In this document: positions 33,081 to 44,936 of the stretch, piece by piece | How the letters are laid out: the number at the start of each line of letters is the position of its first letter | Numbering within the stretch: position 1 is the first letter of the stretch | NCBI RefSeq assembly: GCF_004337985.1 | Contig: NW_021940926.1 | Span: 124,001 to 188,000 of the forward strand | DNA: 64,000 nt | Reading direction: 5' to 3' | Source: Pyricularia pennisetigena | Taxonomy: Eukaryota; Ascomycota; Sordariomycetes; Magnaporthales; Pyriculariaceae | Position numbers and translations under genes: made by a program | The notes under the pieces: generated by a model | The model's database searches: none | What the model was told of the DNA's origin: nothing | The model's input: the letters and a program-made list of their open reading frames with translations, nothing else

Positions 33081-34796
33081 TGCTGGATTTGTGGATTTTT
33101 AAATTCGGTTATAAACTAAGTTTTCCTGAATAAATTTCCGCAATTTTTGCAATTCCAAAAGGGATAAAATATAAAAGACATGCAAAAATAAATTCGTTTT
33201 TGGGGTTAATTTGATAATATGGAAAATACCCCGATTCGGAAATAATACCTGTACCCGTTTTACATCCCCAACGTTTCCAAGTTCCCTTAAAAACAGGGGT
33301 AATAAAAAACGATTTCCGTAAAATTTACCTGTTTTTTTATATTTTGAAAAACAATTAACGGATCGGTTCGAATAATTAAAAAAGAATTTCACCGTTTGCT
33401 AATTGTACCTGATAAATTACCAGCGGTTTTCCATTTGCAACGGATCCGAATTTTATAAAAATTATTAATAATAAATAATTGCATCGAAATTAATTCGATT
33501 AATTTATAATTATAATATATCCAAAAATAATTTGGAATTTTCCTTTATTATTTCCACTGCTAAATATATTATTTTTATTATTTATTTTATTTTCCGGTTA
33601 TTTACGATTTGTAATTAAACGTTATTGATTTTATACGTTCCGATCGTTATACCGTTAATTTCCAATCACGTTAGGTTTTCGGTGTTAATTCGGCGTTATT
33701 TTATTTTTTGGGCGAATTGGGTTAAAATAATATTAATTTCGTTTTTTATAACCAATATAATATTTGAAAACCGGTTACCAATTGGATCGGTTAAATAAAT
33801 AACGCAGGCGCGTCGGGCCTAAATTTTCCGTATATGGGGGCTAATATAAAACCGATCAATTAAAAATAATTTGGAAATTAAATAATTCATCGGCCCTGGC
33901 CATTTTTCGAAAAAACGACAACGTTATTATTAACGTTGCAATTAATCTTTTATTGCAAATATTAAATAGCGTAATATTTAAATTTGCGGTATTTAAAATA
34001 TTCGATTTTTGCGATGGAATTATTATTTGTACGGATTTCGTTGGATTAAATGGGGTTAAGATTTGTTAAAAATTAGGGTTTTTCGGAATTTCTTTTTCCA
34101 CGTTTTCGGTACTTTGTTTTTTTATTTTTATATCCACGTCAATTCGGGAAAAAACTACCCTATCCGCGGTTTGTTCGCGGGTAAATTAATTTCCGTAATC
34201 GAAACGGGATTAACGGATTGTTAGGTTTGGACGTATTGGGTTCCGTGTTAATGGAAAAATTGGAATTTTTTTAATGTAAATTTGGTTTTTTTGCAAAAAA
34301 TATTATTCCAGGATTTTATCGTCGTTGTTGATTTTAATACAAAATCTTTAATATTTGTTAGTTTTTCGGACCAATTCCTCCGTGTTAATTGATATATTTT
34401 CCGTATATAAATTAAAATAGGTTTAAAACGTAAAGGTAAAACGCGTATATAAATTGTAAAATTTTTCGTTTTTCGTTTATTTTTCCCAATTGGTATTCCA
34501 AACCGTTAAAATAATAATAAAAATTCCAAAAAATTGAGTGGATTTTCATGGTACGTTAATAAATCTTTTATAAATATAATTAAATTTGTTTTTCGGATTT
34601 CTTATTTGGTTTTCGGTCCACAGTAAAAACGTTTCGTAATTATTTTATAAAAACAATTATTAATCCGTTATTGCAACGTTAATTTTCATAATCCAATATT
34701 ACCGAAAATTGTACGATATATTATCGAAAACAAAGAGGATTTCTTTTTATCGGTTTTATATTTATATCGTAAGTTTTGGACAAATTTTTGCAAATT

Positions 34797-34854
34797 TATT
34801 ATACACAAAATAAAAATAGGGCAATATAATTAAAAATAAATATATAATAGTATT
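34797..34854 (-). repeat. Gypsy-B LTR, first part (split by LINE-B)
   Basis: The first 58 bp of a Gypsy-B LTR (as read on +). Its last 14 bp, TATATAATAGTATT (34841-34854), are the left target duplication of LINE-B. The rest of the LTR is at 41712-41874; together they make 221 bp, the expected LTR length. Confidence 0.92.
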
Positions 34855-35655
34855 TTTTATTTATTTATTATTACGCTAGGGGGCTAAAGGCCAGCTAATA
34901 CTCCTATAGGATATTTTTACCGGTAAAACCGTTCCAATTCGGTCGGATAAAAACCCGGTACGGCGGAGTCGCGGAACAGTTCCGCCTGCGTTGCGCTGCC
35001 TATATTACCTCGACACCGGATCTCACCATCCGGTAGCGGCTTAAACGTGCAAAAAAAAACAATTAACGAAAACAGTTAAAATCAAAATAAAATCAAAAAT
35101 TAAAACAACGGAAATTGCGCGGGGCAGGGTCGGGGTAACGGGAAAATAAAATGGTTGTAAAATTGGGGGCGCTGTTTTCGGGGGCGATACGGAACCGTTC
35201 CGAATTATACGCGGTGGTTTATGGTTGCGGATTGTAAAAAAATAAATGCCAGAAAACAAAACCGGGGTGCGTTCGCGGGGGGTGGGGCGCTTTTTAACGC
35301 TAACGTGTGGGTCCGCGGCCGAACCCCAAAATAAAAACGTTATCCGGAACCGGCGAAATACCAATTTGCGCGCACGCGGTATCGTCGCGGTGGTGTAATG
35401 GTACCGTTGCGGATAATATATGGTGGCGTAATAAAAGATATCCGGATCCGGCGTGTTGGGTAAATTGCGTTAATATTGGCCTTAATTTAATAAATTCGGG
35501 GTGGGGTGCAATCCGTAAATATTAAAATGTTTTTCCTTTTGTAAACGGGCCTCGTTTCCTTTTTTTCCTGCACCACAATATAACCCGTTTAAATACGTAT
35601 TGCACCCACCCCGTCCCCCCTGTTGGCCCGCGTTTAATTCGCTCCGCCTCCGCTA
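34855..35655 (-). other. LINE-B 3' terminal region, RIP-poor
   Basis: About 800 bp nearly identical, base for base, to 49350-50155 in inverted orientation. Identical short frames appear in both copies, and only one or two differences are visible in the parts compared by eye. Beyond about 35656 the two copies diverge abruptly, this one being RIPed. The tail is A/T-rich (TAATAATAAATAAA in element sense). Confidence 0.85.
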
Positions 35656-35679
35656 CGGATTTCCGCCGGGTAGCAATTA

Positions 35680-36430
35680 CAATGGCCGATTAGGTGCAAC
35701 GCCCTTTTGCTGTCAAACGGCTTTATTAACCGCCCGTACCCGTTACAAACCCGCCCGTAAATAATAACGAGGACGGCGCGGATAAAAATAACGACGATAA
35801 CGAATCCGAAAATAATAAACCGGTTCCGAAACGAATTCGTGGTAAAACTAACGTTTTTAAAATACCCCGTTAAAAAAACGAAAAAATCCGAAAAATTGGT
35901 GTAAAAATTGCGTCGGCAAATTTTTCAAAAATAAAAAATATCGTTGTTGTTTTATTTCCAATAAATGCCCGTCATTATTCTTTTATATATTCGCGGCGGT
36001 CCCGCAATTGCTAACGTGGTATAAATATAATTTCCGTATTATATTATATTTGCAACAAAAACCGTAAAACCTCCAAAAATTGTCGCCGCGTCGGTTCCGT
36101 AATGGCGTCGAAATTTCGGTATATTTTTGGTAAAACCGAATACGGTCGCGTCAATATTTTTTTTCGGTTTTCCTATAATTTCGCCGCGTATTCGCAATTA
36201 ATCCGGTCAAATTTTACGTACCATTTTTACGGTTTTGCAAAATGTCCTGCACAGTACCCGTTACGATCGCCGTGGCGTTTCCGTCGCGGTATTTAATTTG
36301 GTGTTCGCTTTTGTTGCGGTTCCGGTTCGAAACAACGATAAAAACGCGCCGGATATCCGGTTCCGTTTTAACCGCGAATTAAAATTTTTTTTAAAAATAT
36401 CGCCACGTTTTTCGCGACCGTTGTAAATTT
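35680..36430 (+). pseudogene. Antisense acidic/Cys-rich frame in LINE-B 3' region, RIPed
   Basis: On the strand opposite the LINE, a frame starts at 35682 (MAD, then a stop), followed by an acidic run (ADKNNDDNESENN), a basic patch (KRIRGK), a shared stop, and after a 1-base deletion NWCKNCVGKFFKNKKYRCCF. The un-RIPed homologue at 48832-49331 keeps this almost open. Function unknown. Confidence 0.5.
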
Positions 36431-36899
36431 CCGTACCGTCCCCGTTCCGTATTTATAACTAACCTATATAGGCCAAAACGGCGAAAATTATAACGTCCGA
36501 ACCGGTAACGGGTCCGGAAAATAATAATAAGGCCCTTAATAGCGGTATTCCTAAAAATGGAAATAATGCTAAATAAGGGGGCAACGGCGGTTTCGTGGCT
36601 AATTAATTTCGTTTAGGGCGCGGATAAATAAAACGCGTATAATACCCGTTAAAAATCCGGCGCGGGGCCATAATACCTTTAATAATTAATGGAATTCGGT
36701 GGTTTTTTCCCTCCCTTCCTTTTTTATACGTGGAACGTAACCGATCCGTTGGCGTAACGGGTTCCCGACGGGGGATAAACGCGGGCGTTGCTTTTTTTCC
36801 TTTTCTATTAATTAAATGGGGGCGGAACCGTGGCGGCCGCGACATTTCCTTTATCGATAATTGCGGTTAACCGGAATTGTGGAAAATAGCCCAATAATA

Positions 36900-37600
36900 A
36901 AAACCATTTAGCTAAAATGCGTCCGCTGTGGGACCGGTCGGTTAATTATGCGATATTAGCCCGGCACCGCAGCGGGTTGAAATCGAATCGCCGACGCCAC
37001 AATTCGCGTTTATCGTTCCAATAATCGCAATAAAGGAAAATATGTTTTGGGAATTTTATATTTTCGCAACCGAACCGGTATTTCGGTAAAATTATTTCGG
37101 ATATTCGACGGTTAAATAAAAACCCGTTAAAGCCGATTTTCCCTATTTTTATTTGGAAAAAAATTGCGGTTATATATTTGGATATATATTTATACCTATT
37201 CCAACAATAATATTCCAAACCGGGGATTTTTACATTTTATACCGGCGGAATTTTAAAAATTTCGGGGTTGGACCGGGTCGGGCGTAAATTCCGTAGCGTT
37301 TACCACCGAAATATCCGATAGGAAAATAATTGGTCGTTTAAATCCCCGGTGGGAATTATTTAATTGTCCGCCCATATTGCGCGTTCGGTAATATAGCGTT
37401 GCGGATCCGTGGGGGGCGCGCGTGGTCGCCCCCGGATCCGGCGGCGTCCCGTTCGCTATACGGTAATTAAATTGGCGGTACCTTTACGGATTTTACGGAT
37501 CCGTGGGGCCATTTTTTTTTTACGCACCGGAATTCGAAATCCGCTTTCCTTTTATCCAAATATACGTGGAAAAAGGGTACGCCGAATTCGGTTTTTAAAT
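36900..37600 (-). pseudogene. LINE-B ORF2 C-terminal region, RIPed
   Basis: The segment 36946-37218 reads KIGKIGFNGFLFNRRISE...YRFGCEN...PKHIFLYCDYW, the Cys/His motif typical of the ORF2 C-terminus of Tad1-type LINEs. An RNase H domain would be expected just upstream (37250-37600) but is not readable. Confidence 0.72.
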
Positions 37601-37856
37601 GGGCGACGGGGATTGTTTTATACGCGCCGTTAACGACGCGGAAACACCGGGATTATTCCGTGGCGAAATGTTTAACGGGGCCGCGGATTGCGGTATTATT
37701 TTTGCTCGGCAAATACCATATTGGAAACCCGTAAATAATAATATTCCGGACCATTTTGGTGTAAATTTCCCGGGCGCGGGCGACGTTGCATTCCCACGTA
37801 AACGCTACGAATTTCGTTAAAACGAATCGCGCGGTGGCGAATTTCCTTTTAATTTT

Positions 37857-38858
37857 TTATATATATCGGGACCATACGAATTTGCGGTATAACCAAACGC
37901 CCAAAAACCGTGCCGAATTTACAGGGGAAATTTCGTCGGGGTTTAGGCGGATTTTATTCGGCAATCTTTTATATTTGTTGCAAAAATATATTAGTTTATT
38001 TTTCCGGTTATTAAACGTTATACCGTGGGTTCGGGCCCATTTTATACACGTTTCGCAAATTCGGAATAACCGCCTGCAATTTTCGTTTACATTGGGGCAG
38101 GCCGTAAATAAATTCGTATTATTAGCGAACCCGATTACAAATACCAACGGGTTTTTGGCGAATTTACGGTATAAAATGGCGATATATAACAAAAATAATA
38201 CCGGTAATAGGGGGGATTTTTGGGGAACACCCGCCTTTAATTATATGGGGGCCGACACGTGTCCGTCAAACCGTAGCGAAATAATTAAAAAATCGAACAC
38301 ATTGCGGATTTAACAAATTGTTACCGATAAAAATTTTATTTGGTGCAAAATCCACAATAATTTTATATAAACCACGTTATCGAACGCGCCGGAAAAATCT
38401 AATTGTAATAGCGATAAAATGGAATCCATAATGCGTACCGTTTCCGTTGCGTCGACAATTATCCTAATCGCTAATTCGCACAATTTTTTCGCCTTATTTC
38501 CCATTTATTCATTTGGAAAAAACACACGTTTTTCGCACGTTTCGGTAACGCGGCGTATTATAGTTGTTTCGATAATTTTCCCGATATAATTAGTAAAAAT
38601 TATAAATTTCCAGGCGTTTGGTAATTGGCGTTCGTTTACGGTTTTGCCTGGTTTGGGGATAATTATAACAATCGCGTGGCGGAAACGTTTCGGAAAATAT
38701 CCGAGGGCGAAATTGGCAATCGCGATGTTTGTTAGCAAAATATGTAAAAAAAAACCGCACGTTTTAAAAAAACCGGTGGGGAATAAATCCGGGCCCGGCG
38801 CTGCCCATAACCGCGTATTTATAAAAATTCCTTTAATTTTACTGCTGCGTACGTACAA
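37857..38858 (-). pseudogene. LINE-B ORF2 reverse transcriptase, RIPed
   Basis: Three open pieces cover the RT: 38505-38858 (WAAPGPDLFPTGFFK, YFPKRFRHAIVIIIPKPGK), 38310-38504 (LQLDFSGAFDNV, the first catalytic Asp block) and 37857-38192 (VFVIGFANNTNLF). The last is the catalytic box, with both Asp residues changed to Asn by G-to-A mutation, so the enzyme is dead. Confidence 0.88.
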
Positions 38859-39083
38859 ATTTAGCGGAATGGTCGCGCCGGGTCCGTGGTTATACTATTG
38901 GTCGATGGGTGGAATATCGTTTAATAAAACGGGCGGATTGGGGAAAAATCGTTCGGATAAAATCGCTGTTTTTTGGGCCGGGTCCGTTGTAATATTTGGG
39001 TCGGTTTTCCGGCGTTTTAACGCAGGTATAATATCGGTTCCGGGGGGGGTCCAACTTTTTAAACGTGCCCATTTTTCCGAATT

Positions 39084-40080
39084 TTATAGGGTTTTATAAT
39101 CGTTCGAAATTGCGGCGAAAATCCGCCTCCATAACGCGCGGGAAAATTGGTCAATCGTTTTTTTCCGGTTATTTGTCGTTTTTTTATATTCGGCCGTCGT
39201 ATATTCGTTCCGGTTCCGTATAAAAAATCGCATGGCGGTTTTTTCCCGTTTGTAAATAGCGTATATATTAAATATCCATTTTGGAATTCCTTTTCCGGTA
39301 TTGGCGGTTTTTTTGGGTGTGGTTAATTGTGCGATATCGGTAAAAATCTGTATTAACCATTTAACGGTTTCGTCAAATTGGTTTTCGGTATGGAATTGGA
39401 AATTCCTTTTCAATTTAACCCGGGTTTCCGTTTCGACGAATCCGTCGTTTATAAAAGGCCAGCACCACCTTTTAACTGTCGGGGGTGCGGAAACCGTACC
39501 GGAATTAATATCGATTCTTATTACCAAATAATCGAATCTGGACCAGTCGAATTTATTTTTATATTATACGCGTAATAATTCGGAGGTCCAAAATAAATCC
39601 AAAGTTAAATTTGCGTGGCCCAAATACAATTTTATTATTTTTCCGAACGGTGTGGCGAGGACGAAACGCCACCGTATCGCAACCGATATAAAAACGTCCG
39701 AATCGGGTATTTCCCTGCCGTATATATTCCAAAAGGAATATTTTATATTAAAATCTTTTGCGAACACGTGGTAATTTCGAAGGGCGTTTTCGGCGAATTC
39801 GTATAACGGGGATTTCCAAACTATTTCGGATTTGCGTTTTGGGAAATATATGGACCACAAAATCGTAGTTTGTTCGTTTTCGCCGTAAATAATAAAACAC
39901 CAATCGGTGCCGAACCTTATCGTATACGAAACGGGTCCCCACCGTTTACTAATATATATTGCGGTTTTACCGCCGCCTTCGATCGCCCGGTATTTATACG
40001 ATCCTGGGGAAAATAACCTCCCATTTTATAAATTGCGCCAAAATTCCTAAATCGCGATAATATCAATATTATTTTGTAAC
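39084..40080 (-). pseudogene. LINE-B ORF2 endonuclease and linker, RIPed
   Basis: The piece 39564-39860 contains KDFNIKYSFW...YGREIPD...FVLATPFGKI...GHANLTLDLFWTS, the C-terminal half of an APE-type endonuclease of Tad1 elements (GDFN and the SxLDL block, altered). The linker towards RT is in 39084-39527. Confidence 0.78.
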
Positions 40081-40179
40081 GCAACCGTTAAATTGTATTT
40101 GGATTTTAATATATTTTATATAGCGAATATAATTATTATAACGCAACGGGGGGGTTGGGTTCGCTGTTTGTGGGGGCTG

Positions 40180-41661
40180 TTAAATTGGTTGGTTTGGAAT
40201 CGAAAAAAAGGGGTCGCGTTGGAATTTTGTCGAAAACGCTGCGGATCCGCCTCGCGGTTTGCCGCGGGTTTTTTGGACCGTCGGATTCGGGGTGTTTTTT
40301 GGGTTGATTTGGAAAATAAACGGGTGGTTTCGGTTCGGAATTTCGGCGTGGATTATAAACGGTCGTATCGAAAAAACGGTTTTTGTTTTGCGTTTTTGCT
40401 TTTGGAAAATGGGGTATATAATATCCCACGCTGTGTAATTGCTTTTGCAATTGGCGCAATATTTTCGGGCCGTCGGGCTCGCCGAGGGGCAATTGCGTTC
40501 GCCGCCCTGGTGGGCTCCGGCACCGCAATATCCGTATTTTTCGTAATTTTTGCAATATTTGCCTGTATATCCCCATCCGTAATATTTATAATAGCGTTTG
40601 GACGTAATTTCGGGGTAAAATGGTTCCACGTCGAACAATTGTTTTTCGAAAAATAAACCGCGGTCGCATAATTGTTTGGCGGCGGTTATAATATAAATAA
40701 AAATTAACAATTGGCCGATTTTATTTTGGTTGTTTTTGGATAATTGGATTCGACATTTGGCGATTGCTATTTCCGTACCGTAAATTCGTTCGACTTTTTT
40801 ATTTATTAATGTTTTAAACGAATCCATATTGTATGTGTTTCGTAACCGTTCCGCGGAAACATTTTTTACTATTAGGGCAATTTTTCGTGGTTTAATAAAC
40901 GCGGTATTTCCGAATGCGGCGCGGATCCAGGACGTATTTTTAATATATTTGCTCGTTTGGTTTTTAAACGTGGCGATTAAATTACCGTTTTGCAATTTCC
41001 GGATTGCGATTGCGTTGTTGGCGTATAAAACGTTATTAATGGCAGCGATTGTTTCGGCGTGGGTGCGGTTCCGAAATTCCACCGGCATGGACCCGGCCCT
41101 AATAAACAATTTTTATTCGTATTTTTTTGGAAAATTTATAGTTGGAAAACCTGCAACCGTAACCGCGGCGTATAAAAGTTTGGCAATGGTCGAATTCGTG
41201 CCGATTTGTTTGGTTAATTTCTAATATAAATCGTAAAAACTTTTTCGCAATTGTTGGCGGGTAAACGGTTGGTTTGTTTCGTATCCGATTTATTTCCGCA
41301 ACGTATCCTTTAAAAAAATGGCAAGGACCACCACCTTATAAATTACGTGGTCGTTTTTTTGCATTAAAAAATTTCGGATTTGTTTAAAAATTTGCGAATC
41401 GGTGTTTTGCGTACCCGTCGTTAGGTCGATTATATATCGTTGTTGGCCCGTCAAAGGTTTGAATTCGCTAATTCCCGCGTTTGGGTGGTGGCGGCTCTGG
41501 TCCAATCCTGTCAGGCCGTCGTCCACCACCATCGGGATTCCCGCGTCCTGCGCCGCCATCGCGTGCACGGTACGGCACCGTCGCTGGGGAGTATCGGATA
41601 GCGAAATTTCAATTCTGCTTTCAAACTTGAATTTGGGATGATTTTCGAACGCGGGTCGCAC
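40180..41661 (-). pseudogene. LINE-B ORF1 (zinc-knuckle protein), RIPed
   Basis: The frame starts at M41661 (MRPAFENHPKF) in GC-normal sequence, breaks near 41290, and is open again from 41109 to 40180. Zinc knuckles lie at about 40610-40425: YYGWGYTGKYC, YCGAGAHQGGERNC and KYCANCKSNYTAWD, several Cys now Tyr as expected from RIP. The sequence is unlike LINE-A ORF1 outside the knuckles. Confidence 0.85.
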
Positions 41662-41711
41662 TCTTTTCCTCTCGAGCCGTCTTTTTCTAAATATATCTAT
41701 ATAATAGTATT

Positions 41712-41874
41712 AATCCATAAAGAATTAAAAGTTTGCTCCTGGTTTAACCTCCCAAAAATAAATTAACATAGGCCCAACGCCCCAAATTTGGGCTGATAAA
41801 ATTATATTAATACAAACATTTGGTTAAACAATCTATTTTCCTAATTATTTTTAAATTATTTGCGACTTATAACA
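41712..41874 (-). repeat. Gypsy-B LTR, second part (split by LINE-B)
   Basis: The remaining 163 bp of the LTR started at 34797. It ends TATAACA at 41874 and is followed by the reversed polypurine tract, so it is the 3' LTR of a minus-oriented Gypsy-B element inserted into the gag of the copy at 28817-34796. Confidence 0.9.
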
Positions 41875-42831
41875 ATTGTCCTTTTTTTTGAATAATTCGT
41901 TTCCGAATTAAATTTGGTTCCCGTTGGTTTACCAATTATGGAATATTACCCTGGAATGCGATCGAAAAAATAATAATGCGTTAACGCGTTAACGCGTTTG
42001 TTATTAAACGTCGATATCCAACGCGCTATCGGTAATTTATAATAAAAACTTTCGTTTGTTATTTTAACGTATCCGTAACAATAATCATTCCGTTTTCGAT
42101 TAATTAATTAACGTTCGAATTGAAAACAACTTTATTTATATAAAAACCTATTTTTTCGCGTTTTAAATGTTTTTTTATCTTCGCGCCACAATTTTCAATT
42201 AATTACCTTAAACTTCAATTTAAAACCGAATTAATAATTTATCGTTTTTTTATCGTTATTCATTTTATTTTTTTCGCCAACTATTATATTTAGTTTTACC
42301 GAAATACCGTTTTAATTTTTTGCCGGCGGATTTGCGTTTTTGTTTCGTATTTCTTTTATTTTCGCCGTTTTTTTGGCCAAAATTTGCATTAAATACCGCA
42401 ATATTATATTGCGGATTTAATTTGTTTTGCATACAAATTACGATAATAATACGGACGGTGCGTTGGAAATTTCCGAAATTATTTGTTAACGCAATAATTC
42501 GGGCGCCGACAAATATATTGCGTATATTACAAATTATAATACCGAATATATGGTAATAAATAATCCCTGACTTTACCTCGTATTGATTGTAAAATATTAA
42601 CGCGTCGTTTAATTTTTCCCCGAAATAATTGTCGACGCGTTCGATTTGCAAATTTTGTATAATTTCGCTGTCGGTATTAAAATTGAATTTAACCACAATC
42701 ATTTAAATATTTAATTATCGTTAACCGTTTCGAATATAATTTAAATATTTAATACGGCCGAATCGGTTTATTATATTGAAATATTGGGTTTTATTATTCG
42801 GAAAACCGCGGCGGTAAATTCTTTATTATAT
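41875..42831 (-). mobile_element. Gypsy-B 3' internal part (middle minus copy)
   Basis: It contains the polypurine tract, 3' UTR with the tandem palindrome GCGTTAACGCGTTAACGCG (41979-41997) and the post-chromodomain domain (42265-42702). It is cut at 42831 by a further Gypsy-B element. The remainder of this copy is not found to the right, which fits later rearrangement. Confidence 0.82.
42265..42702 (-). pseudogene. Gypsy-B post-chromodomain basic domain (open copy)
   Basis: This 145-residue open frame (MIVVKFNFNTDSEIIQNLQ...) has related sequence at about 29000-29480, 43190-43640, 57940-58400 and 61600-62045, always in the same place: after the chromodomain, before the 3' UTR. The C-terminal third is strongly basic (KRNTKQKRKSAGKKLKR). 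It may be the end of the Gypsy-B pol or a separate small ORF. No known domain is recognised. A nucleic-acid-binding role would fit the charge but is only inferred. RIP damage elsewhere makes the whole element inactive. Confidence 0.6.
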
Positions 42832-43051
42832 TATTACACACAAAATAAAAATAGGGTAATATGGTCAAAAATAGGTATATAGGGGTAGTAATCCATAAAA
42901 AGTTAAAAACTCCCTCCTGGCCTAACCTCCCAAAAATAGGTTTATATAGGGCCAACGCCCCAGGTTTGGGTTGACAAAACTACATTAATACAGGCATCTG
43001 GTCAAAAAATTTACTTTCTAACTATTTTTAAACCATTTGCGACGTATAATA
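42832..43051 (-). repeat. Gypsy-B 3' LTR (220 bp)
   Basis: It begins TATTACACACAAAAT (from TGTTAC) and ends TATAATA, followed by the reversed polypurine tract ATTATCCCCTTTTTT at 43052-43066. Left flank is TATAT. Confidence 0.9.
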
Positions 43052-43066
43052 ATTATCCCCTTTTTT
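43052..43066 (-). promoter_or_regulatory. Gypsy-B polypurine tract
   Basis: On the minus strand this reads AAAAAAGGGGATAAT directly before the 3' LTR, the plus-strand primer site of LTR retrotransposons. The same tract adjoins the LTRs at 21140, 41875, 52862 and 61226 and, in the other orientation, 58762. Confidence 0.8.
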
Positions 43067-44439
43067 GAAAATAATTCGTCCCCGAATTATACCTGGTTCC
43101 GTTGGCCCGCCAATTTTCAATTAATTACCCCAAAATTTTATTTACAACCGAATTAATAGTTTTTCGCTTTTTTATCGTTACCAATGTTGCCCTTTGTCGC
43201 CAATTATTATATTTAATTTTACCTAAATACCGTTTTAACCTTTTACCGGTGGTTTTGCGTTTTTATTTTGTACCCCGTTCGTTTTCGCCGTTTTTTTGGT
43301 TAAAATTTGCACCAAATACCGCAATATTATATTGCGGGTTGAATTTATTTTATATACGAATTACGATAATAATAGGAACGGCGCGTTCGAATTTGCCCAA
43401 ATAATTTGTTAACGCGATAATCCGGGCGCCGACAAATATATTGCGTATATTAAAAGCCATAAAACCGAACATATAATGGTAAAGTAACCCGAAATTTACC
43501 CCGTATTAGCCGTAAAACGTTAACGCGTCGTTTAATCTTTTCCCGGAATAATTGGCAACGCGTTTAATTTGCAAATATTATATAATTTCGTTATCGGTAT
43601 TAAAATTAAATTTAATTACAATTATTTAAATATTGAATTATCGTTAACCGTTTCGAACCTAATTTAAATATTTAATACGGCCAAATCGGCCCACCGTACC
43701 GAAATATTGGGCTCCATTATTCGGAAAACCGCGGCGGTAAATCTTTTGTTTTATTTCGTTTTTATTTCGCCTATTAATCAATTTTTAAACCAATAATTTA
43801 TATAGTACGTATAACCAAATTATAAAAATATATCGGTAGCGTTTGCAGCGCGAAAATACCGATTTCCGAATTTAATTTATGCCGGTTAATGGTATTGCAA
43901 TATATAAAACCCAAATTGTCCGGTATACGGCCCTAATTTAACCACGTTTCCGGCCCGGTTCGTCCGGATATATTTATTGGACGTTTGCGAAATAGGGACT
44001 TATTATAACGTTTTTTCGTTTAAAACGTACGGACTTATTTTATATATATAATAAAATACAACCGGCGGCCAATTAAATAATTTCGGCGAATAATAAATGG
44101 AAATTAATAAAAAAACTGCGGTGGTCGACGCGTCCGAAATTTTCCAACATTTTATTACCGTAACGGCCGGTTATCCGTTTGTTTATCGAATATTGGTAAC
44201 GCGGGGTTTATATATACCCGACGTATTCGGTAATTAATATAGTATTTTGTTTTGGGTGGTTTGGAGTTTGGTTTGAAAATTATAAAGCCGGGGTAGCCTA
44301 CAATTGGAATTATGAAATAACTTTTTTCCAAATCGAAAAAAACCGTGCGCGGCCGGTAATATTTTAAAAATCGTTTTTTCCGTGCCGTATTATAATATAC
44401 GTCCATTTGTTTTTATATATACGTAAAATGTTTTGCGGG

Positions 44440-44550
44440 TTTCCATTAATCATATTTTAACGGCCAATTTGCCCATTTAATAAAATAAAATTTATTATTT
44501 TCGATTATTTGGTAATTAACGATTTTTTTATTTCGAATTTTTCGTCGTTT
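44440..44550 (-). pseudogene. Gypsy-B chromodomain, RIPed
   Basis: It is homologous to 57001-57115, where the plus strand reads EFEMKKIVNYKIIENIKFYV, then KWIGWPLKYNS, the W-x-GWP core and the start of the terminal helix of a chromodomain. It places Gypsy-B among chromoviruses. Confidence 0.65.
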
Positions 44551-44936
44551 TCGAATATTGGTATAGGCAAAATGTTTTTTTATCGGATGGTTAATATTTA
44601 TCATTTTAACAACGTAATGGGAAAAACGTTATATAATCACTCGTATTGGATTGGTAATGCGATTCGATTTAATATTCGAAAAAAACTAATATATTTAAAA
44701 ATTAATTTTTAATTTTTCCTTTTTTTTAATTGTAAATATTTGGTTAATAAACCAGCCCATTGTCCGATTTTTAACGCTATTTCGGTGTAATTTTGGTTGT
44801 AATATTCTTTTTTGCGTTGGACTATTATTTTCCAATATTATTTGCACTTTCCTTTCGTTTATTGCAATTTTTCCAATTTGTTTTATACTGCTAATACTTT
44901 TTTTTTCCAACCGCGTCGTTTCCAAAACGTATATAG

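Larger units (their letters stand above)
28817..34796 (-). mobile_element. Gypsy-B internal region (older minus copy), RIPed
   Basis: This continues the Gypsy-B element whose 3' LTR is at 20918. In element order (right to left) it contains gag (about 34796-33900), reverse transcriptase (about 33080-32600), integrase (about 31700-31094), chromodomain (about 30420-30300) and the post-chromodomain basic domain (about 29480-29000). Another Gypsy-B LTR inserted into its gag at 34797, so its 5' LTR is missing here. It aligns collinearly with 43052-48831. Confidence 0.82.
34855..41697 (-). mobile_element. LINE-B: full-length Tad1-like LINE, mostly RIPed
   Basis: This 6843-bp element is flanked by a perfect 14-bp target duplication (34841-34854 and 41698-41711). 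In element order it has a short GC-normal 5' end (41697-41450), ORF1 with zinc knuckles, ORF2 with endonuclease, RT and a C-terminal Cys/His motif, and a 3' region of about 2 kb ending in CCTAGCGTAATAATAAATAA. The middle (about 35660-41450) is RIPed with many stops; both ends are nearly free of RIP. It is a different family from LINE-A. It is inserted in a Gypsy-B LTR. Confidence 0.93.

Noticed and set aside
35041..35525. Two frames (107 and 72 codons) repeated identically at 49488-50095.
   Set aside because: Their identity comes from the near-identical LINE-B 3' ends, not from coding selection; both strands are equally open and no domain is seen.
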